Below, in pieces: positions 29,506 to 38,695 of a stretch of 64,000 nt of DNA (positions are counted from its first letter, which is position 1; each line of letters begins with the position of its first letter). The notes beneath the pieces are model-generated. The model did not search any database, had not been told where the DNA came from, and worked only from the letters and a program-made list of their open reading frames with translations. This DNA is from Paenibacillus sp. FSL H8-0332. Its GTDB lineage: Bacteria > Bacillota > Bacilli > Paenibacillales > Paenibacillaceae. Both the position numbers and the translations under genes were made by a program. Location: NCBI RefSeq assembly GCF_037963835.1, contig NZ_CP150145.1:2914001-2978000 (forward strand). The letters are read 5' to 3'.

Positions 29506-31191
29506 TTACCACTTGCCCTCAACACGGGCTTTTACCTTGTTAGTCATGAATTCTTCGTAGCCCTTGACGTCCAATTTGTTGTATTCGGCAAGGTATTCAT
29601 TCCAGACAGCCTCGAAGCCTCCTGGTGCAGCAAGGACCATACGAGGATAATATTTCTGCTGCAAATCGCCGGCTCTCTGGCTGAAGAGCTGCTCCGGGGA
29701 GCCCGGTTCTTTCTCAATACTCCATGCAGGGTACCATGGGCGTTCTACCGGCTCAGCATAGAAGTCGGAGAAGGTCTTCAGGTTGTAGGCCTTCAGCAAG
29801 GCTTTGTCGCCTTCGGTGTAGTTGATGGCTGCAACTTCCGGCTGGTTGAACGGAACATGGGCGTTGCCGTCCTCATACACAGAGTTATCGCCATAACGCG
29901 GCCACTCATAATCGAAATAGGAGAAGCCGTATTTACGTTTGAAATCATTGTCGTTGCGGTTTTTTAACTGTTCTTCGCTCATAACCATACGGCCTTCGGC
30001 ATTCTTGGAGTAAGTTACGCCTTCTTCGCCCCACTGTACAAGCTTCTGGTTCTCATCGGTCAGCAGATTGTCGAAGTATTTAATAATACGGACCGGATCT
30101 TTCGCGCTGACGGTGATCCCCAGTCCGCGGTTGTTCACGAAGGAAGGAGGATCAACATAAGCGTCTTTAATGCCTTCGTCATATAAAATAGGAAGGGCAA
30201 CGTAACGCAGGTCGTCATTACCGGCGGTTCTCAGGTTGGTAGTGGCATCGTTGACCTGCCAGGAATAGTTGACATATCCGAGTACACGGCCGGAGGTCAG
30301 CTTCGCCAGATACTGGTCTTTGTTCGCAGTGAACGTCTCAGGGTCAACCAGGCCCTTACCGTTCATTTCGTTCAACTTGGCCAGCCAGCGCTTCTCGGTG
30401 TCCGTTCCCTGATACAGCTTGGCTTCATGAGACTCCATGTCGACCATAACACTGCCTTCATTCGGATAACCGGCCAGGTGCATTGGCTGGTTGGTGATGG
30501 TGTAGAATTCTCCGGCTGTACCGGCGAAGGTGACGAAGCCGATGGTATCTTTACCATCTATCTTAGGGTACTTAGCCTGGTATTTCTCAATCAGGTCAAA
30601 GTACTGGTCAAGCGTTTTCACTTGCGGGTAACCGAATTCCTTGAGGACGCGTCTCTGCATCCAGAAGGTGCTGCTAGGGTCCGGCGGCGACAAGTATCCG
30701 TTTACATTTGCAGTGAAGGGAAGGATATAGATGTTGCCGTCTTCATTCGTGATCTTGTTCATGTAGTCGCCGTAGACGCGCTTGATATTAGGACCATACT
30801 TCTCAATCAGGTCATTGAGCGGAATATAGGCACCGGCATCCAGGAACTTGGCCAGCTCGCCGACTGGAGAGATGACATCAGGATAGTCGCCGCCGGCAAT
30901 CATAACACCGGACTTGGTGCTTGCATCCCCAACCACGTTTTCCATCTTCCAGTCTACACCTGTCTGTTCCTGAAGCTTCTTGCCGATGGTGGTATCACTG
31001 GCCATGACATCCTTGTTGGCCCCGAAGCCGAAGTAAGTGAATGTTACCGGTTCTGTGCTGACTTCGCTGTTTTCTCCGCCGGACTCACTGTTCTTTCCGC
31101 CTGCATTGTTGCCGTTCGAACAGCCGACAATGAGGAGTGCCGAAGCCATAACAACAGCCAGTCCGGTTTGCAACCATTTCTTTGTACGCAT
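29506..31191 (-). CDS. Extracellular solute-binding lipoprotein (LplA/YtcQ-type)
   Basis: A 561-residue lipoprotein: signal peptide with lipobox LIVGC (Cys about 24), Gly/Asn/Glu-rich linker, then a large type 1 binding domain. In the last 130 residues are the aromatic-rich runs (YGFSYFDYEWPRYGD, ERPWYPAW) seen in Paenibacillus oligosaccharide-binding proteins. It is the receptor of the importer formed with the two downstream permeases; expression is presumably controlled by the adjacent YesM/YesN pair. The sugar is unknown; relatives take up aldouronates, pectin fragments or other plant polysaccharide oligomers. Confidence 0.92.
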   Translation of the reverse strand: MRTKKWLQTGLAVVMASALLIVGCSNGNNAGGKNSESGGENSEVSTEPVTFTYFGFGANKDVMASDTTIGKKLQEQTGVDWKMENVVGDASTKSGVMIAGGDYPDVISPVGELAKFLDAGAYIPLNDLIEKYGPNIKRVYGDYMNKITNEDGNIYILPFTANVNGYLSPPDPSSTFWMQRRVLKEFGYPQVKTLDQYFDLIEKYQAKYPKIDGKDTIGFVTFAGTAGEFYTITNQPMHLAGYPNEGSVMVDMESHEAKLYQGTDTEKRWLAKLNEMNGKGLVDPETFTANKDQYLAKLTSGRVLGYVNYSWQVNDATTNLRTAGNDDLRYVALPILYDEGIKDAYVDPPSFVNNRGLGITVSAKDPVRIIKYFDNLLTDENQKLVQWGEEGVTYSKNAEGRMVMSEEQLKNRNDNDFKRKYGFSYFDYEWPRYGDNSVYEDGNAHVPFNQPEVAAINYTEGDKALLKAYNLKTFSDFYAEPVERPWYPAWSIEKEPGSPEQLFSQRAGDLQQKYYPRMVLAAPGGFEAVWNEYLAEYNKLDVKGYEEFMTNKVKARVEGKW

Positions 31192-31232
31192 TTCATATCC
31201 CCTTTCTTTACTTTGTGCTATTGAACATCCTC

Positions 31233-31262
31233 ATTATAAAAGAAAGCGTTTCACATTGTTAC
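31233..31262 (-). promoter_or_regulatory. Promoter of the importer genes, possible degenerate cre
   Basis: On the minus strand TATAAT (31233-31238) precedes the binding-protein gene by about 42 bp. Between it and a poor -35 lies AGAAAGCGTTTCAC (plus-strand reading), a palindrome-like core one base short of a proper cre. The promoter call is moderate, the cre call weak. Confidence 0.35.
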
Positions 31263-31318
31263 AGGGCAAACCTTAGATCAGTCTTTGAATAATTAAGGTA
31301 TACCCTATATTTATTTAT

Positions 31319-33061
31319 TTATTTGTTCTCCAGAGGCAGCCGCAGCAAAATGCGCGTTCCCGCTCCGGGCTCGCTCGTGATCGTGAAGGTGAACGATTCC
31401 CCGTAGGTGATCCTCAGCCGGGTGATGACATTCTTCATCCCGATTGAATCGCCCATGGCCGAGTCATCCTCCAGGTAATGCAGCAGCTCGCTGATTTTTG
31501 CCTGATCCATGCCCACGCCGTTATCCGTAATGACGAAGAGGATCTGCCCGTTCTCCTGAGCGATTTGAATGTTGATATACCCGATGCCGGCTATATTCTC
31601 AATCCCATGGATACTGGCGTTCTCCACATACGGAAGGAAGGCCATCTTCGGGATTTCAATGTTCAGCAGCGATTGGTCAACCTCGATGTGATATTCAAGC
31701 TTGTTGTCGAAGCGGTATTTCTGAATCTCCAGGAAGCACTCGATTAATTCAAGCTCCTCGCGTATCGTAACGAAGCTGCTTTTCCACATAATTGATTTGC
31801 GGAAAATCTTCGCCATGTTCTGAATCGTCCGGGCCGTCTGGGTTTCGCCCTTCATCATACTGCGCATACGGATGGTCTCCAGTGCATTGAACAGGAAGTG
31901 AGGGTTAATCTGGCTGTGCAGCGCATGAAGCTGAGCCTGCCGCTGCCGCAGCTCCAGCTCCTTCTTCTGTATCTCTGCGACATATACATCATTGATCAGG
32001 TTCTCGATCCGTTTGCTCATCCGGTTGAATTCTACCGTAAGCTCACCGATCTCATCCCGCTCCAGGTGATAGGGAATCAGACCGAAATTTTTGTCCTTTA
32101 CGGACTTCATGTGCTTCAGGATGTTTTTGATACGTGTGTGGATCGAGCGGGACATGATCACGATCACTAGGGTAGGCACAAGGAAGTTAATCCCGGCAAA
32201 CCACAGGATAAATTGGCCCGATTGTCTCACATCCGACAGAATGAGCGCTTCATCCAGTACGCCATAGATGGACCATCCGCTTAAATAACGGTTATTCTGA
32301 TAGGTTTTGTCGATCACGATGGCCTGCTTCGGCTTGGGAATCTCATTCGGAGTAAGGACCTGTCCTGACGTAACCAGCTTGCTGGGTGTACCGCTGGAGA
32401 GACGGCCGAAGCGCGCTTGACCGGAAGGGTCGAGAATGTAGAAGTCCCCGCTGAAACTGGATAAGTCCAGAATTTGCCGGATATAATTCATATTCAGATC
32501 AATTTTGAATACATGCTCATAGGTCTCAAGCCGGCGGTCGGTGAGTCTTTGGATGACACTGATACTGTCAGGCGTAACATAGAGATGGGGATGTGTATTG
32601 CTGAATTGACTAATCTGTTTATACCAGTCCTGATTTCGCATTTCATCCTCGAATTTTATGATATGGCCCGAGGCGAGAATGGTTGGATTGTCTGTCATGA
32701 TGACAGAGGAGCTCATGATTTTATTCTCCTTGTCGGTGCGGTTGAACAGATTCGATATGGCATTCAACGATTCCACATAACGGTCTGTGGACGCATAGGT
32801 GGTGTTCAGATGTTGAATGAGCTGCCGGTCAATGGAGTAGAGGTAGGAGATGCCTGCGGCATCCTCAATAACCGTCCTCAGCTCGGCTTGTAACAGGGTC
32901 ATTGCCTGCTCGGCATCCGCGGTCTTCTGATTCTTGATATTGGCAGTGGTTACCCGGTAGAACATCACATTGGTCAGGATGATTGGAATGAACACGCATA
33001 CAATGTAGATGACGATCAGCTTGCTTCTAAGCTTCATATGATTCAGACGAAAGTTGAACAC
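31319..33061 (-). CDS. Sensor histidine kinase (YesM-type)
   Basis: A 580-residue membrane sensor. TM1 at about 12-32, an extracellular Cache-like domain of roughly 250 residues, TM2 at about 285-308, HAMP, then His_kinase (LHSQINPHFLFNALETIRM, phosphorylated His near 386) and the ATPase domain with N-box FLPYVENASIHGI and G-box ITDNGVGMD. Lies 18 bp after the response-regulator gene, so the two are co-transcribed. It probably senses the sugar, or its loaded binding protein, imported by the downstream transporter. Confidence 0.94.
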   Translation of the reverse strand: MFNFRLNHMKLRSKLIVIYIVCVFIPIILTNVMFYRVTTANIKNQKTADAEQAMTLLQAELRTVIEDAAGISYLYSIDRQLIQHLNTTYASTDRYVESLNAISNLFNRTDKENKIMSSSVIMTDNPTILASGHIIKFEDEMRNQDWYKQISQFSNTHPHLYVTPDSISVIQRLTDRRLETYEHVFKIDLNMNYIRQILDLSSFSGDFYILDPSGQARFGRLSSGTPSKLVTSGQVLTPNEIPKPKQAIVIDKTYQNNRYLSGWSIYGVLDEALILSDVRQSGQFILWFAGINFLVPTLVIVIMSRSIHTRIKNILKHMKSVKDKNFGLIPYHLERDEIGELTVEFNRMSKRIENLINDVYVAEIQKKELELRQRQAQLHALHSQINPHFLFNALETIRMRSMMKGETQTARTIQNMAKIFRKSIMWKSSFVTIREELELIECFLEIQKYRFDNKLEYHIEVDQSLLNIEIPKMAFLPYVENASIHGIENIAGIGYINIQIAQENGQILFVITDNGVGMDQAKISELLHYLEDDSAMGDSIGMKNVITRLRITYGESFTFTITSEPGAGTRILLRLPLENK

Positions 33062-33079
33062 GGAAGGGAGCCTCCTTAT

Positions 33080-34642
33080 TTACTGCCCGATCATCATATT
33101 GCGGTAATCGGTAGGCGTCATATTCTCAAGCTTTTCGAACTGGGTGGCAAAATAATCAGCGTTCTGGAAGCCGACCAGCTCAGCGATTTCGTACATCCGT
33201 TTCTTGGTTTGCCGCAGCAGGCGTTTGGCCTCCTCAATCCGCAGGCTCAGCAGGTATTCATTGAAGTATACCCCGTAGGTTTTGCGGAACAACTGTCCAA
33301 GATAGACCGGATTCATGTCGAAATCGGCGGCGATACCTTTGAGATAGATATTTTCACGGTAATGCCCGTCGATGTATTTTTTGATTTTTTCAATATTGCC
33401 TTCGCTCTTGCCGCCGCGCTTCTCTGCGATATACTCTGCGGCTTCGGCGATAAACTGTTGGAATACCTGCTTCAGCTGCTTCAGATTGCGGTATTTCAGC
33501 GGCCAGTTGAGCAACTCAGTCATCCATTGCAGCGTGTTCTCGTCCCCTTCGAGCTGGCGGATAATGTTAATGATGGCAATCATGCTGCGCCGGATTGTGT
33601 TCGTCACCGCTCCGGGTGCGAAGTGGCGCTCCTGAAACATGGTAAAGATGGCGTCAACGGTCGAACTGTAGCCCTTGTGGTCATTGGCTTCGACCTCGTA
33701 GATCAGCTTGCCGTGCAGTCCTTCATCGATATCGAAATAGTATAAGGGCAGCTCCAGCAGCTCGTCCGCCATATAAATGCCCTCAAAGCCGGCCGCAAAA
33801 CGGTATTGGAGGGATTTCTCGGCACTCGCCCCGGAGGATACAATCTGCTTGAGGTGGCTTACCTTCTGTCCTACAAACAAAGCAATGGTCGTTCCAAGCT
33901 CCCGCTCCAGTGTATCCAGCATCGTACGGTAGCCTCCCCAAGGGGAATGATCTCGTTCATCCACCCACTGGCCGGGCAAGATCACCCCGTATTGATTGTG
34001 CGTTCGTACATGAAGGAGCAGGGTCTGGTCCCCTTGGCGAAGATAATGCAGCAGCGAGTCCTTTAGTGCAGGCAGATAATCGACTTCTCCAGCGGGAAGC
34101 TGATCCTGCATTTCTGCGATGAGATACGTATAGGAAGAGGTGAGAGGAAGCTCCAGCGCATCGGCGATCCGCCCCATGACCTGATCATCGGGCTGCGTCT
34201 GCAGCAGGCTTTCGATGACCGTCTCGACCAGCGGCTTTTCCCTAGTGATGGAGAGGAGCTGCTTCTGGTTCAGTGTATGGGCAATCTTGTTCAGTGCGGC
34301 GTTCAGCTCCTGTTCGTCAACCGGCTTGAGGATATAATCGGAGACATTGTAACGGAAGGCTTGCTGGGCATACGAGAAATCAGCGTAGCCGCTCAAAATA
34401 ATAAATATCGGCTGCTGCTCAAGCTCCGTTTTCACTTTCTTGATCAGTCCCAGCCCATCCAGCACGGGCATGCGGATATCAGCGATCACCAGCTCCGGGT
34501 TCAATTGTTCGATCAGGGTAAGCGCTTGCTCCCCGTTCTCAGCTTCACCGCATATTTCAAACTGCGGCGAGCATTCGCCCAGTATCCGGATTAAGCCCTT
34601 CCGTACAAAAACTTCATCATCTACAATCAGCACCTTATACAA
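33080..34642 (-). CDS. Response regulator with AraC output domain (YesN-type)
   Basis: A 520-residue regulator: REC domain in residues 1-120 with phosphoacceptor Asp55 (VIADIRMPVLDG) and conserved DDE at 8-10, a long middle region, and an AraC HTH pair at about 420-515 (IKKYIDGHYRENIYLKGIAADFDMNPVYLGQLFRKTYG, then EIAELVGFQNADYFATQFEKLENMTPTDYR). It heads the five-gene minus-strand unit and is expected to switch on the importer promoter. Confidence 0.94.
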   Translation of the reverse strand: MYKVLIVDDEVFVRKGLIRILGECSPQFEICGEAENGEQALTLIEQLNPELVIADIRMPVLDGLGLIKKVKTELEQQPIFIILSGYADFSYAQQAFRYNVSDYILKPVDEQELNAALNKIAHTLNQKQLLSITREKPLVETVIESLLQTQPDDQVMGRIADALELPLTSSYTYLIAEMQDQLPAGEVDYLPALKDSLLHYLRQGDQTLLLHVRTHNQYGVILPGQWVDERDHSPWGGYRTMLDTLERELGTTIALFVGQKVSHLKQIVSSGASAEKSLQYRFAAGFEGIYMADELLELPLYYFDIDEGLHGKLIYEVEANDHKGYSSTVDAIFTMFQERHFAPGAVTNTIRRSMIAIINIIRQLEGDENTLQWMTELLNWPLKYRNLKQLKQVFQQFIAEAAEYIAEKRGGKSEGNIEKIKKYIDGHYRENIYLKGIAADFDMNPVYLGQLFRKTYGVYFNEYLLSLRIEEAKRLLRQTKKRMYEIAELVGFQNADYFATQFEKLENMTPTDYRNMMIGQ

Positions 34643-34791
34643 TGGACTTCCTCCTTGGGATTATTCTGGATTGCTTGGTCATGTTCCATCCTCGGTCAAG
34701 TCGCAGTGTGATCATTATAAGCTAATTCCCTGACAGAATTCGAGTGGAAACGACTTTTTATTCTAGCACATGCTGGAAAATGCTCTCAACA

Positions 34792-34825
34792 CGAAGAGCC
34801 TGCATCGTTAGACACAGGCTCTTCG
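34792..34825. terminator. Hairpin, probable terminator
   Basis: CGAAGAGCCTG pairs perfectly with CAGGCTCTTCG. It follows the small minus-strand gene at 34853 and lies upstream of the YesN gene. T-rich sequence follows on the plus side. Confidence 0.6.
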
Positions 34826-34852
34826 GTATTGTATTTTCGTTAAACTCTTAGC

Positions 34853-35056
34853 TTATTTGTCATTCTGCTGGAGATGCGGGGGCAGCGGATGCTGATGCTG
34901 CACCAGATCGGCAGCTCGGGTCTGAACATTCGCCAGTTCAGCAGAATATTCATCCGTCCACAGGTCTCCTCGGGCCAGGCGTTCTTTCAAATGTAAGATG
35001 TGCGGGCCAAATGTATGCGGAAAACCGAACACATATCGACTTGTAGGCGAATTCAA
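34853..35056 (-). CDS. Small hypothetical protein
   Basis: A 67-residue, Pro/His/Leu-rich soluble protein with a helical centre (HILHLKERLARGDLWTDEYSAELANVQTRAADL). TTG start with AGGA a few bases upstream. I do not recognise the family. It is flanked by a hairpin downstream, which supports it being a real unit. Confidence 0.4.
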   Translation of the reverse strand: MNSPTSRYVFGFPHTFGPHILHLKERLARGDLWTDEYSAELANVQTRAADLVQHQHPLPPHLQQNDK

Positions 35057-35276
35057 CTTCTATCCTGCCGTATATGGGAGCATCCATCCGAACTTTTACG
35101 AACCCTGCCTGCTGAGTTGGCCTCTTCTGCGCTCAGCGCGGCTCACCCTGTGTAAGCCCGGATGCTCCGCATTGGGTGAGCCGGGTCTTTCCCGTATAAT
35201 AGTAGACGTTACGCCGGATGAGACTTTAGAGCCTCGGCCTGGCGTATGAACTCTAGCTTCAGGAAGGGAATGAAGA

Positions 35277-35531
35277 TTGTTGACTTATACGAAACTGTTA
35301 GAACGAAAAGGCGAAATTCTCAAGCGAACCGTGGAAACCTGGATCATGAAAGAGAATCGTGACGGGCTGGACCGTCAAGAAGCCCATATCTACAGGAATA
35401 TGGTCAAGGAGCTTCATCAGAATGAGCAGGAACTCCATGTGGCACGTGTGGAGGAACTGGATACGAGTCCAAATTCGGACGCAGATGGATCAGCTTCCGC
35501 GAAGCGAGAGCTTATATCGCAAGGTATATGA
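35277..35531 (+). CDS. Small hypothetical protein
   Basis: An 84-residue, strongly charged and largely helical protein (KLLERKGEILKRTVETWIMKENRDGLDRQEAHIY...), no membrane segment, family not recognised. TTG start, 8 bp after GGAAGGGA. A good bidirectional terminator follows about 45 bp downstream. Confidence 0.5.
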   Translation: MLTYTKLLERKGEILKRTVETWIMKENRDGLDRQEAHIYRNMVKELHQNEQELHVARVEELDTSPNSDADGSASAKRELISQGI

Positions 35532-35576
35532 AACCGGGAGCCAGTGAAGTTGCTTTAATATTAACTAATATAATGG

Positions 35577-35619
35577 AAAAAGCCGTCCGGAATTCGCGTT
35601 AGCGAAGCGGGCGGCTTTT
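35577..35619. terminator. Bidirectional terminator
   Basis: AAAAGCCGTCCG pairs with CGGGCGGCTTTT. It serves the small plus-strand gene and the converging NTF2-like gene. Confidence 0.85.
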
Positions 35620-35639
35620 CGTTGTGAATAAACTTCAGG

Positions 35640-36008
35640 TCAGGGCAGCATGATCCGGTAACAGCTGGCGGCAGCCACCTCAGTGCCTTTAGTCGTAGCG
35701 AAGGTATAGTGGTCGCTGAAGGCGAAACGGATTCCGCGGCAAGTCACCCAATTCCCGCTCACAGCAGCGACTTTGCCGTGGGAGATGGCATGTTCAATCG
35801 TCAGCTTCAAAAGCTCTGGAATGGAAGCTGCCCCTTCGAGAATGGAAGATAGCGGGTAATGTTCGCCGCCTACAAGTTCTACTACAGAATCGTCTGTGAG
35901 CAGATGGTTTAATGTCTTGGTATCTCCAGTAAGAAGAGCTACTGATAAATCCTCAGCTAGCTTGTTCTTCGGTGAATTGCCGCACATGCCGCTTAGTTGT
36001 ATTTCCAT
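35640..36008 (-). CDS. NTF2/SnoaL-like protein
   Basis: A 122-residue protein with the cone-fold pattern of the SnoaL/NTF2 superfamily: a helical start (KNKLAEDLSVALLTGDTKTLNHLLTDDSVVELVGG) and then alternating strands (GKVAAVSGNWVTCRGIRFAFSDHYTFA). Such domains act as small isomerases, hydratases or ligand binders. It starts 24 bp after the SUMF1-like gene and probably forms an operon with it. The specific function is unknown. Confidence 0.65.
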   Translation of the reverse strand: MEIQLSGMCGNSPKNKLAEDLSVALLTGDTKTLNHLLTDDSVVELVGGEHYPLSSILEGAASIPELLKLTIEHAISHGKVAAVSGNWVTCRGIRFAFSDHYTFATTKGTEVAAASCYRIMLP

Positions 36009-36032
36009 TGCTTATGTGCCTCCTTTGATGGT

Positions 36033-36932
36033 CTACAGCCTAACAACCCGCCGGTACACCAGGCAATCCAGCAGATCCGCCCATTCCAGCTCGCTCTCAT
36101 AAGGATCGCGGAAAGCGGTCGCGGTGGGGAGATACCCAAGGGCAACGCCCTGGCCGCCGTGCAGATTGCAGCCGCCGTCGCCGCCTTTGCCGGTGATGCC
36201 GTCCGGTGTGAGGACCAGCTCCTTCTTGTAAGGATCACCGGGGAAGCATAGCCCGAACCCATTCGGCAGCTCCAGCGGATACGGGTCCTCAGATTTAGCC
36301 TCCCCTGAGCCGGACACATGCCTGAGGCGTATGGATTCGTCCATCTCATCACCCCACGGGAACAGCGTCCGGGCACCTGCGCCGTACAGATACTCCCATT
36401 CGTCCTCAGTCGGCAGGGTGAAGCCCTCCGGCAGCTCCGCCTCAGACCATTCCTCGAACGATTCGCTGTCGTCGAACAGGAACACTACGATCTGATCACC
36501 GTCGCGTTCCAGCCGGAAATACTGGGAGTACTCATAGCTGGTGTGCGGACCCTGGCGGAACTCCCCGATGGCTTCAAGCACATCCTCATCTTCCTCCGGG
36601 TCCAGCCGGTCCAGCGGACATTCGTACCAGCCTGCCGAAGCAGGCTGGCGCTGCACGAGCAATGGCCCGATCACAGCCTCGCGGACGGGAGACATCTCCG
36701 CATACATATGTACCTCTGAACGGCCCAGGGTAACGGTATCGCCTGGTACGTACACATATTGACTGCCCTCGTACAAGAAGACACCTGTTTCCAAGGACTG
36801 TCCGTAACGTTCGAACCTTTCTAACCGCAGCCACTTGAAGCCAACGGGCAGCTGGTTAAGCACTTCCTGCATCGCATGAATTTTCTCTTCGACCGTTAAT
36901 TGCCCCCATGCGGCACGGTCCCATGCTACCAT
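36033..36932 (-). CDS. SUMF1/formylglycine-enzyme-like protein
   Basis: A 299-residue soluble protein. The C-terminal half carries the C-type-lectin-like FGE/SUMF1 fold signature LPTEDEWEYLYGAGARTLFPWGDEM (about 185-210) and ends with a divergent version of the usual RVVR terminus. The GNVWEW motif of true FGE is not present (GGDGGCNLHGGQGVALGY instead), so catalytic formylglycine formation is doubtful. The N-terminal 130 residues are unassigned. The transposon-like element begins 84 bp upstream of its start. Confidence 0.65.
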   Translation of the reverse strand: MVAWDRAAWGQLTVEEKIHAMQEVLNQLPVGFKWLRLERFERYGQSLETGVFLYEGSQYVYVPGDTVTLGRSEVHMYAEMSPVREAVIGPLLVQRQPASAGWYECPLDRLDPEEDEDVLEAIGEFRQGPHTSYEYSQYFRLERDGDQIVVFLFDDSESFEEWSEAELPEGFTLPTEDEWEYLYGAGARTLFPWGDEMDESIRLRHVSGSGEAKSEDPYPLELPNGFGLCFPGDPYKKELVLTPDGITGKGGDGGCNLHGGQGVALGYLPTATAFRDPYESELEWADLLDCLVYRRVVRL

Positions 36933-37010
36933 GTCATCCTCTCCTCCCGGGAATCGGCATTGTCAGCCTATTTACTGTCATTGTAATGGACAGCCCGGGA
37001 GATTGGCAAA

Positions 37011-37015
37011 CCAGC
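37011..37015 (+). repeat. 5-bp target-site duplication, left copy
   Basis: CCAGC immediately before the TGT terminus of the element. The same five bases follow the ACA terminus at 41683-41687. Confidence 0.75.
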
Positions 37016-37064
37016 TGTCAAAAGGAAATAAAGTTGTAGACTCGGAAAATAAAGTACTAGACTG
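37016..37064 (+). repeat. Left transposon end with two transposase-site-like repeats
   Basis: Site L1 GGAAATAAAGTTGTAGACT (37024-37042) and site L2 GGAAAATAAAGTACTAGACT (37044-37063) are direct repeats about 20 bp apart. They are inverted relative to the right-end sites. Confidence 0.75.
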
Positions 37065-37081
37065 ACAATGCTACATTTAAG

Positions 37082-37097
37082 CTAATTAGCAGGATAG
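37082..37097 (+). repeat. Cassette repeat R1, type B (degenerate)
   Basis: CTAATTAGCAGGATAG, matching CTAACGGGCAGGATAG at 13 of 16 positions. It stands 23 bp before the first cargo ORF. Confidence 0.6.
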
Positions 37098-37119
37098 TTC
37101 AGAAAAGGCGTGAACAGTA

Positions 37120-37381
37120 ATGGAAAGTGTAATTAAGGAAATCATATCCCCAAGCGGGGTCTATAAAGCGCAGATAATTAAACGCTCTAAGGATGGTTTA
37201 TTTACATCACAGGTCTTCAAATGGATTGAACATGGATGAAGAAATAAGCGAGATAATAGGGGAGAAGGGTTTTTGGGGAGTTCTCTACTCTACAAATTCA
37301 TTAACAGATACAGTGGAAAGCTGTATGAAAGTTACTATCGAGAATTTAACTAATGCTTCAGCAGAGAAGAACATTATATAA
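37120..37381 (+). pseudogene. Small cargo gene with frameshift
   Basis: ATG 37120 opens a 39-codon frame (VIKEIISPSGVYKAQI..., ...GLFTSQVFKWIEHG) that stops at 37237-37239. A second frame, one base shifted and open from 37193 to the stop at 37381, continues with plausible protein (NMDEEISEIIGEKGFW..., SLTDTVESCMKV). The two halves read as one roughly 85-residue protein broken by a frameshift near 37230. The family is not recognised; the first half resembles short proteins with an SPSGxYK start found as stand-alone genes in Paenibacillus. Confidence 0.45.
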
Positions 37382-37388
37382 CGTTCAA

Positions 37389-37405
37389 CTAACGGGAAAC
37401 GTTAG
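37389..37405 (+). repeat. Cassette repeat R2, type A
   Basis: CTAACGGGAAACGTTAG: perfect 6-bp arms CTAACG/CGTTAG around GGAAA. It follows the stop of the first cargo gene by 7 bp. Confidence 0.7.
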
Positions 37406-37420
37406 CGCAGAAAACATATC

Positions 37421-37452
37421 ATGAGGCCGCCGCAGACCAATCGGGCGGCCTC
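37421..37452 (+). terminator. Strong GC-rich hairpin between R2 and R3
   Basis: ATGAGGCCGCC pairs with GGCGGCCTCAT (37421-37431, 37443-37453). No U-run follows; the next repeat R3 begins 6 bp later. It may act as a cassette-end terminator. Confidence 0.6.
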
Positions 37453-37458
37453 ATTACG

Positions 37459-37474
37459 CTAACGGGCAGGATAG
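37459..37474 (+). repeat. Cassette repeat R3, type B
   Basis: CTAACGGGCAGGATAG, the exact type B sequence, 98 bp before the alpha/alpha-toroid-like gene. Confidence 0.7.
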
Positions 37475-37571
37475 TTTAATAACATATCGAATGTTGAAGC
37501 TTGGAAAGGAATACGACGTGAGGTATTTGCTAAACTGAGTGAGGTAAAAGTACTTAAAAAGGAGGTACCAG

Positions 37572-38498
37572 ATGGAAACTAATCAAACTATTCGACTGGC
37601 AATCGAAGAATCTATACAGTTTCTTGAATTTGCACCGCATTTTACGATGGCTCACGGCGAGTGCACTCGTCGAAAATGGGATGGAGCTTGGTGGCATATG
37701 GCTGCTCTTTATGAAATGGGAGAGGTGAAACGGATCCCCCAGTCCGTTATTGAAAGAGCTAAACATCTACTCAAAACCCAGGTCTGGCCAACTTTCATTA
37801 TATCCGCCAATGACCATCCAACAAGTGAAAGTGATAAGATGAAGATGGATTGCTGCCATTGTGAACTTGCCGTGTACTATATGATTCTAATGGCGTATGG
37901 TTGTGATTTGGACAAGGAACTACCTTGGATTCGTGAATGGCTCTTAAAGCATCAGCTACCTGATGGTGGACTGAACTGCGATCCTGAAGCTTATACTCAT
38001 TCTAAAAAAAGCTCTATTGTTTCAACATTGCCTCCGCTTGAAGCTATCTTATTGCATACTGACCGTGAATTTACTGAACAGGAAGCTGTTTTCTTAGACG
38101 AAGGTGCACGTTATTTAATTGAACATCGTCTTGTATGTTCTAAACAAAATGGGGACGTCATCGATATGGAATGGCTGAAGCCTTGCTTCCCAAGGTTTTT
38201 TGAATATGATATTTTGCGCGGTATGTCATTCTTGGCAGAATGGTCCCGGCGTAGGAACAAACTGCTACCGGTCTGGCTGTTTAGAGAAGGATTGGAACGC
38301 TTGAATTCATCTATGACAGCAGAAGGCTTACAAGTCGGTAGACAAGTGTTTGATCCCCAAGGCCCGTGGGGTGGACGAACCTTTTCCTTGTTAGAAGCAA
38401 CGGCCGATATTGGTGTCGTTTCCCCTTATCTAACCAGACAATTGGATCAAGTGTTCGAACGAATGGGCCCGGAATATACCTCAAGACTTCCTTTATAA
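37572..38498 (+). CDS. Alpha/alpha-toroid (prenyltransferase-like) hypothetical protein
   Basis: A 308-residue soluble protein. It has helical repeats of the kind found in terpene-cyclase/prenyltransferase alpha-alpha barrels, including a QW-like element LLKHQLPDGGLNCDPEAYTHSKKSS (about 135-160) and PQGPWGGRTFSLLEATA near the C-terminus, but no DxDD or DCTAE catalytic motif, so the activity is not known. It has an excellent ribosome site (AAAAAGGAGG). Cargo of the mobile element, bracketed by type B repeats R3 and R4. Confidence 0.6.
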   Translation: METNQTIRLAIEESIQFLEFAPHFTMAHGECTRRKWDGAWWHMAALYEMGEVKRIPQSVIERAKHLLKTQVWPTFIISANDHPTSESDKMKMDCCHCELAVYYMILMAYGCDLDKELPWIREWLLKHQLPDGGLNCDPEAYTHSKKSSIVSTLPPLEAILLHTDREFTEQEAVFLDEGARYLIEHRLVCSKQNGDVIDMEWLKPCFPRFFEYDILRGMSFLAEWSRRRNKLLPVWLFREGLERLNSSMTAEGLQVGRQVFDPQGPWGGRTFSLLEATADIGVVSPYLTRQLDQVFERMGPEYTSRLPL

Positions 38499-38579
38499 AA
38501 GTGATCTGGTCGAAAGGGTAAGGACCAGGATGAAGAATGCTTAAAAATTTCAAATATTTAAATGACTTGTCTAATTAAG

Positions 38580-38595
38580 CTAACGGGCAGGATAT
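38580..38595 (+). repeat. Cassette repeat R4, type B
   Basis: CTAACGGGCAGGATAT, one mismatch to type B. Its flanks ATTAAG and GTTAAT extend the imperfect palindrome. It precedes the VOC gene. Confidence 0.7.
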
Positions 38596-38695
38596 GTTAA
38601 TCAATTCGCGAATACTTCAAATAATCATAAGCAAAGATTCTGCATGAACCTTAAAAAATGGTATCCTCAAAAAAGAGAAGGGGCAGCATAGCCTT

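Noticed and set aside
31239..31255. Full cre site upstream of the importer binding protein
   Set aside because: AGAAAGCGTTTCAC lacks the first T and is one base short on the right; listed only as a weak possibility in the promoter entry.
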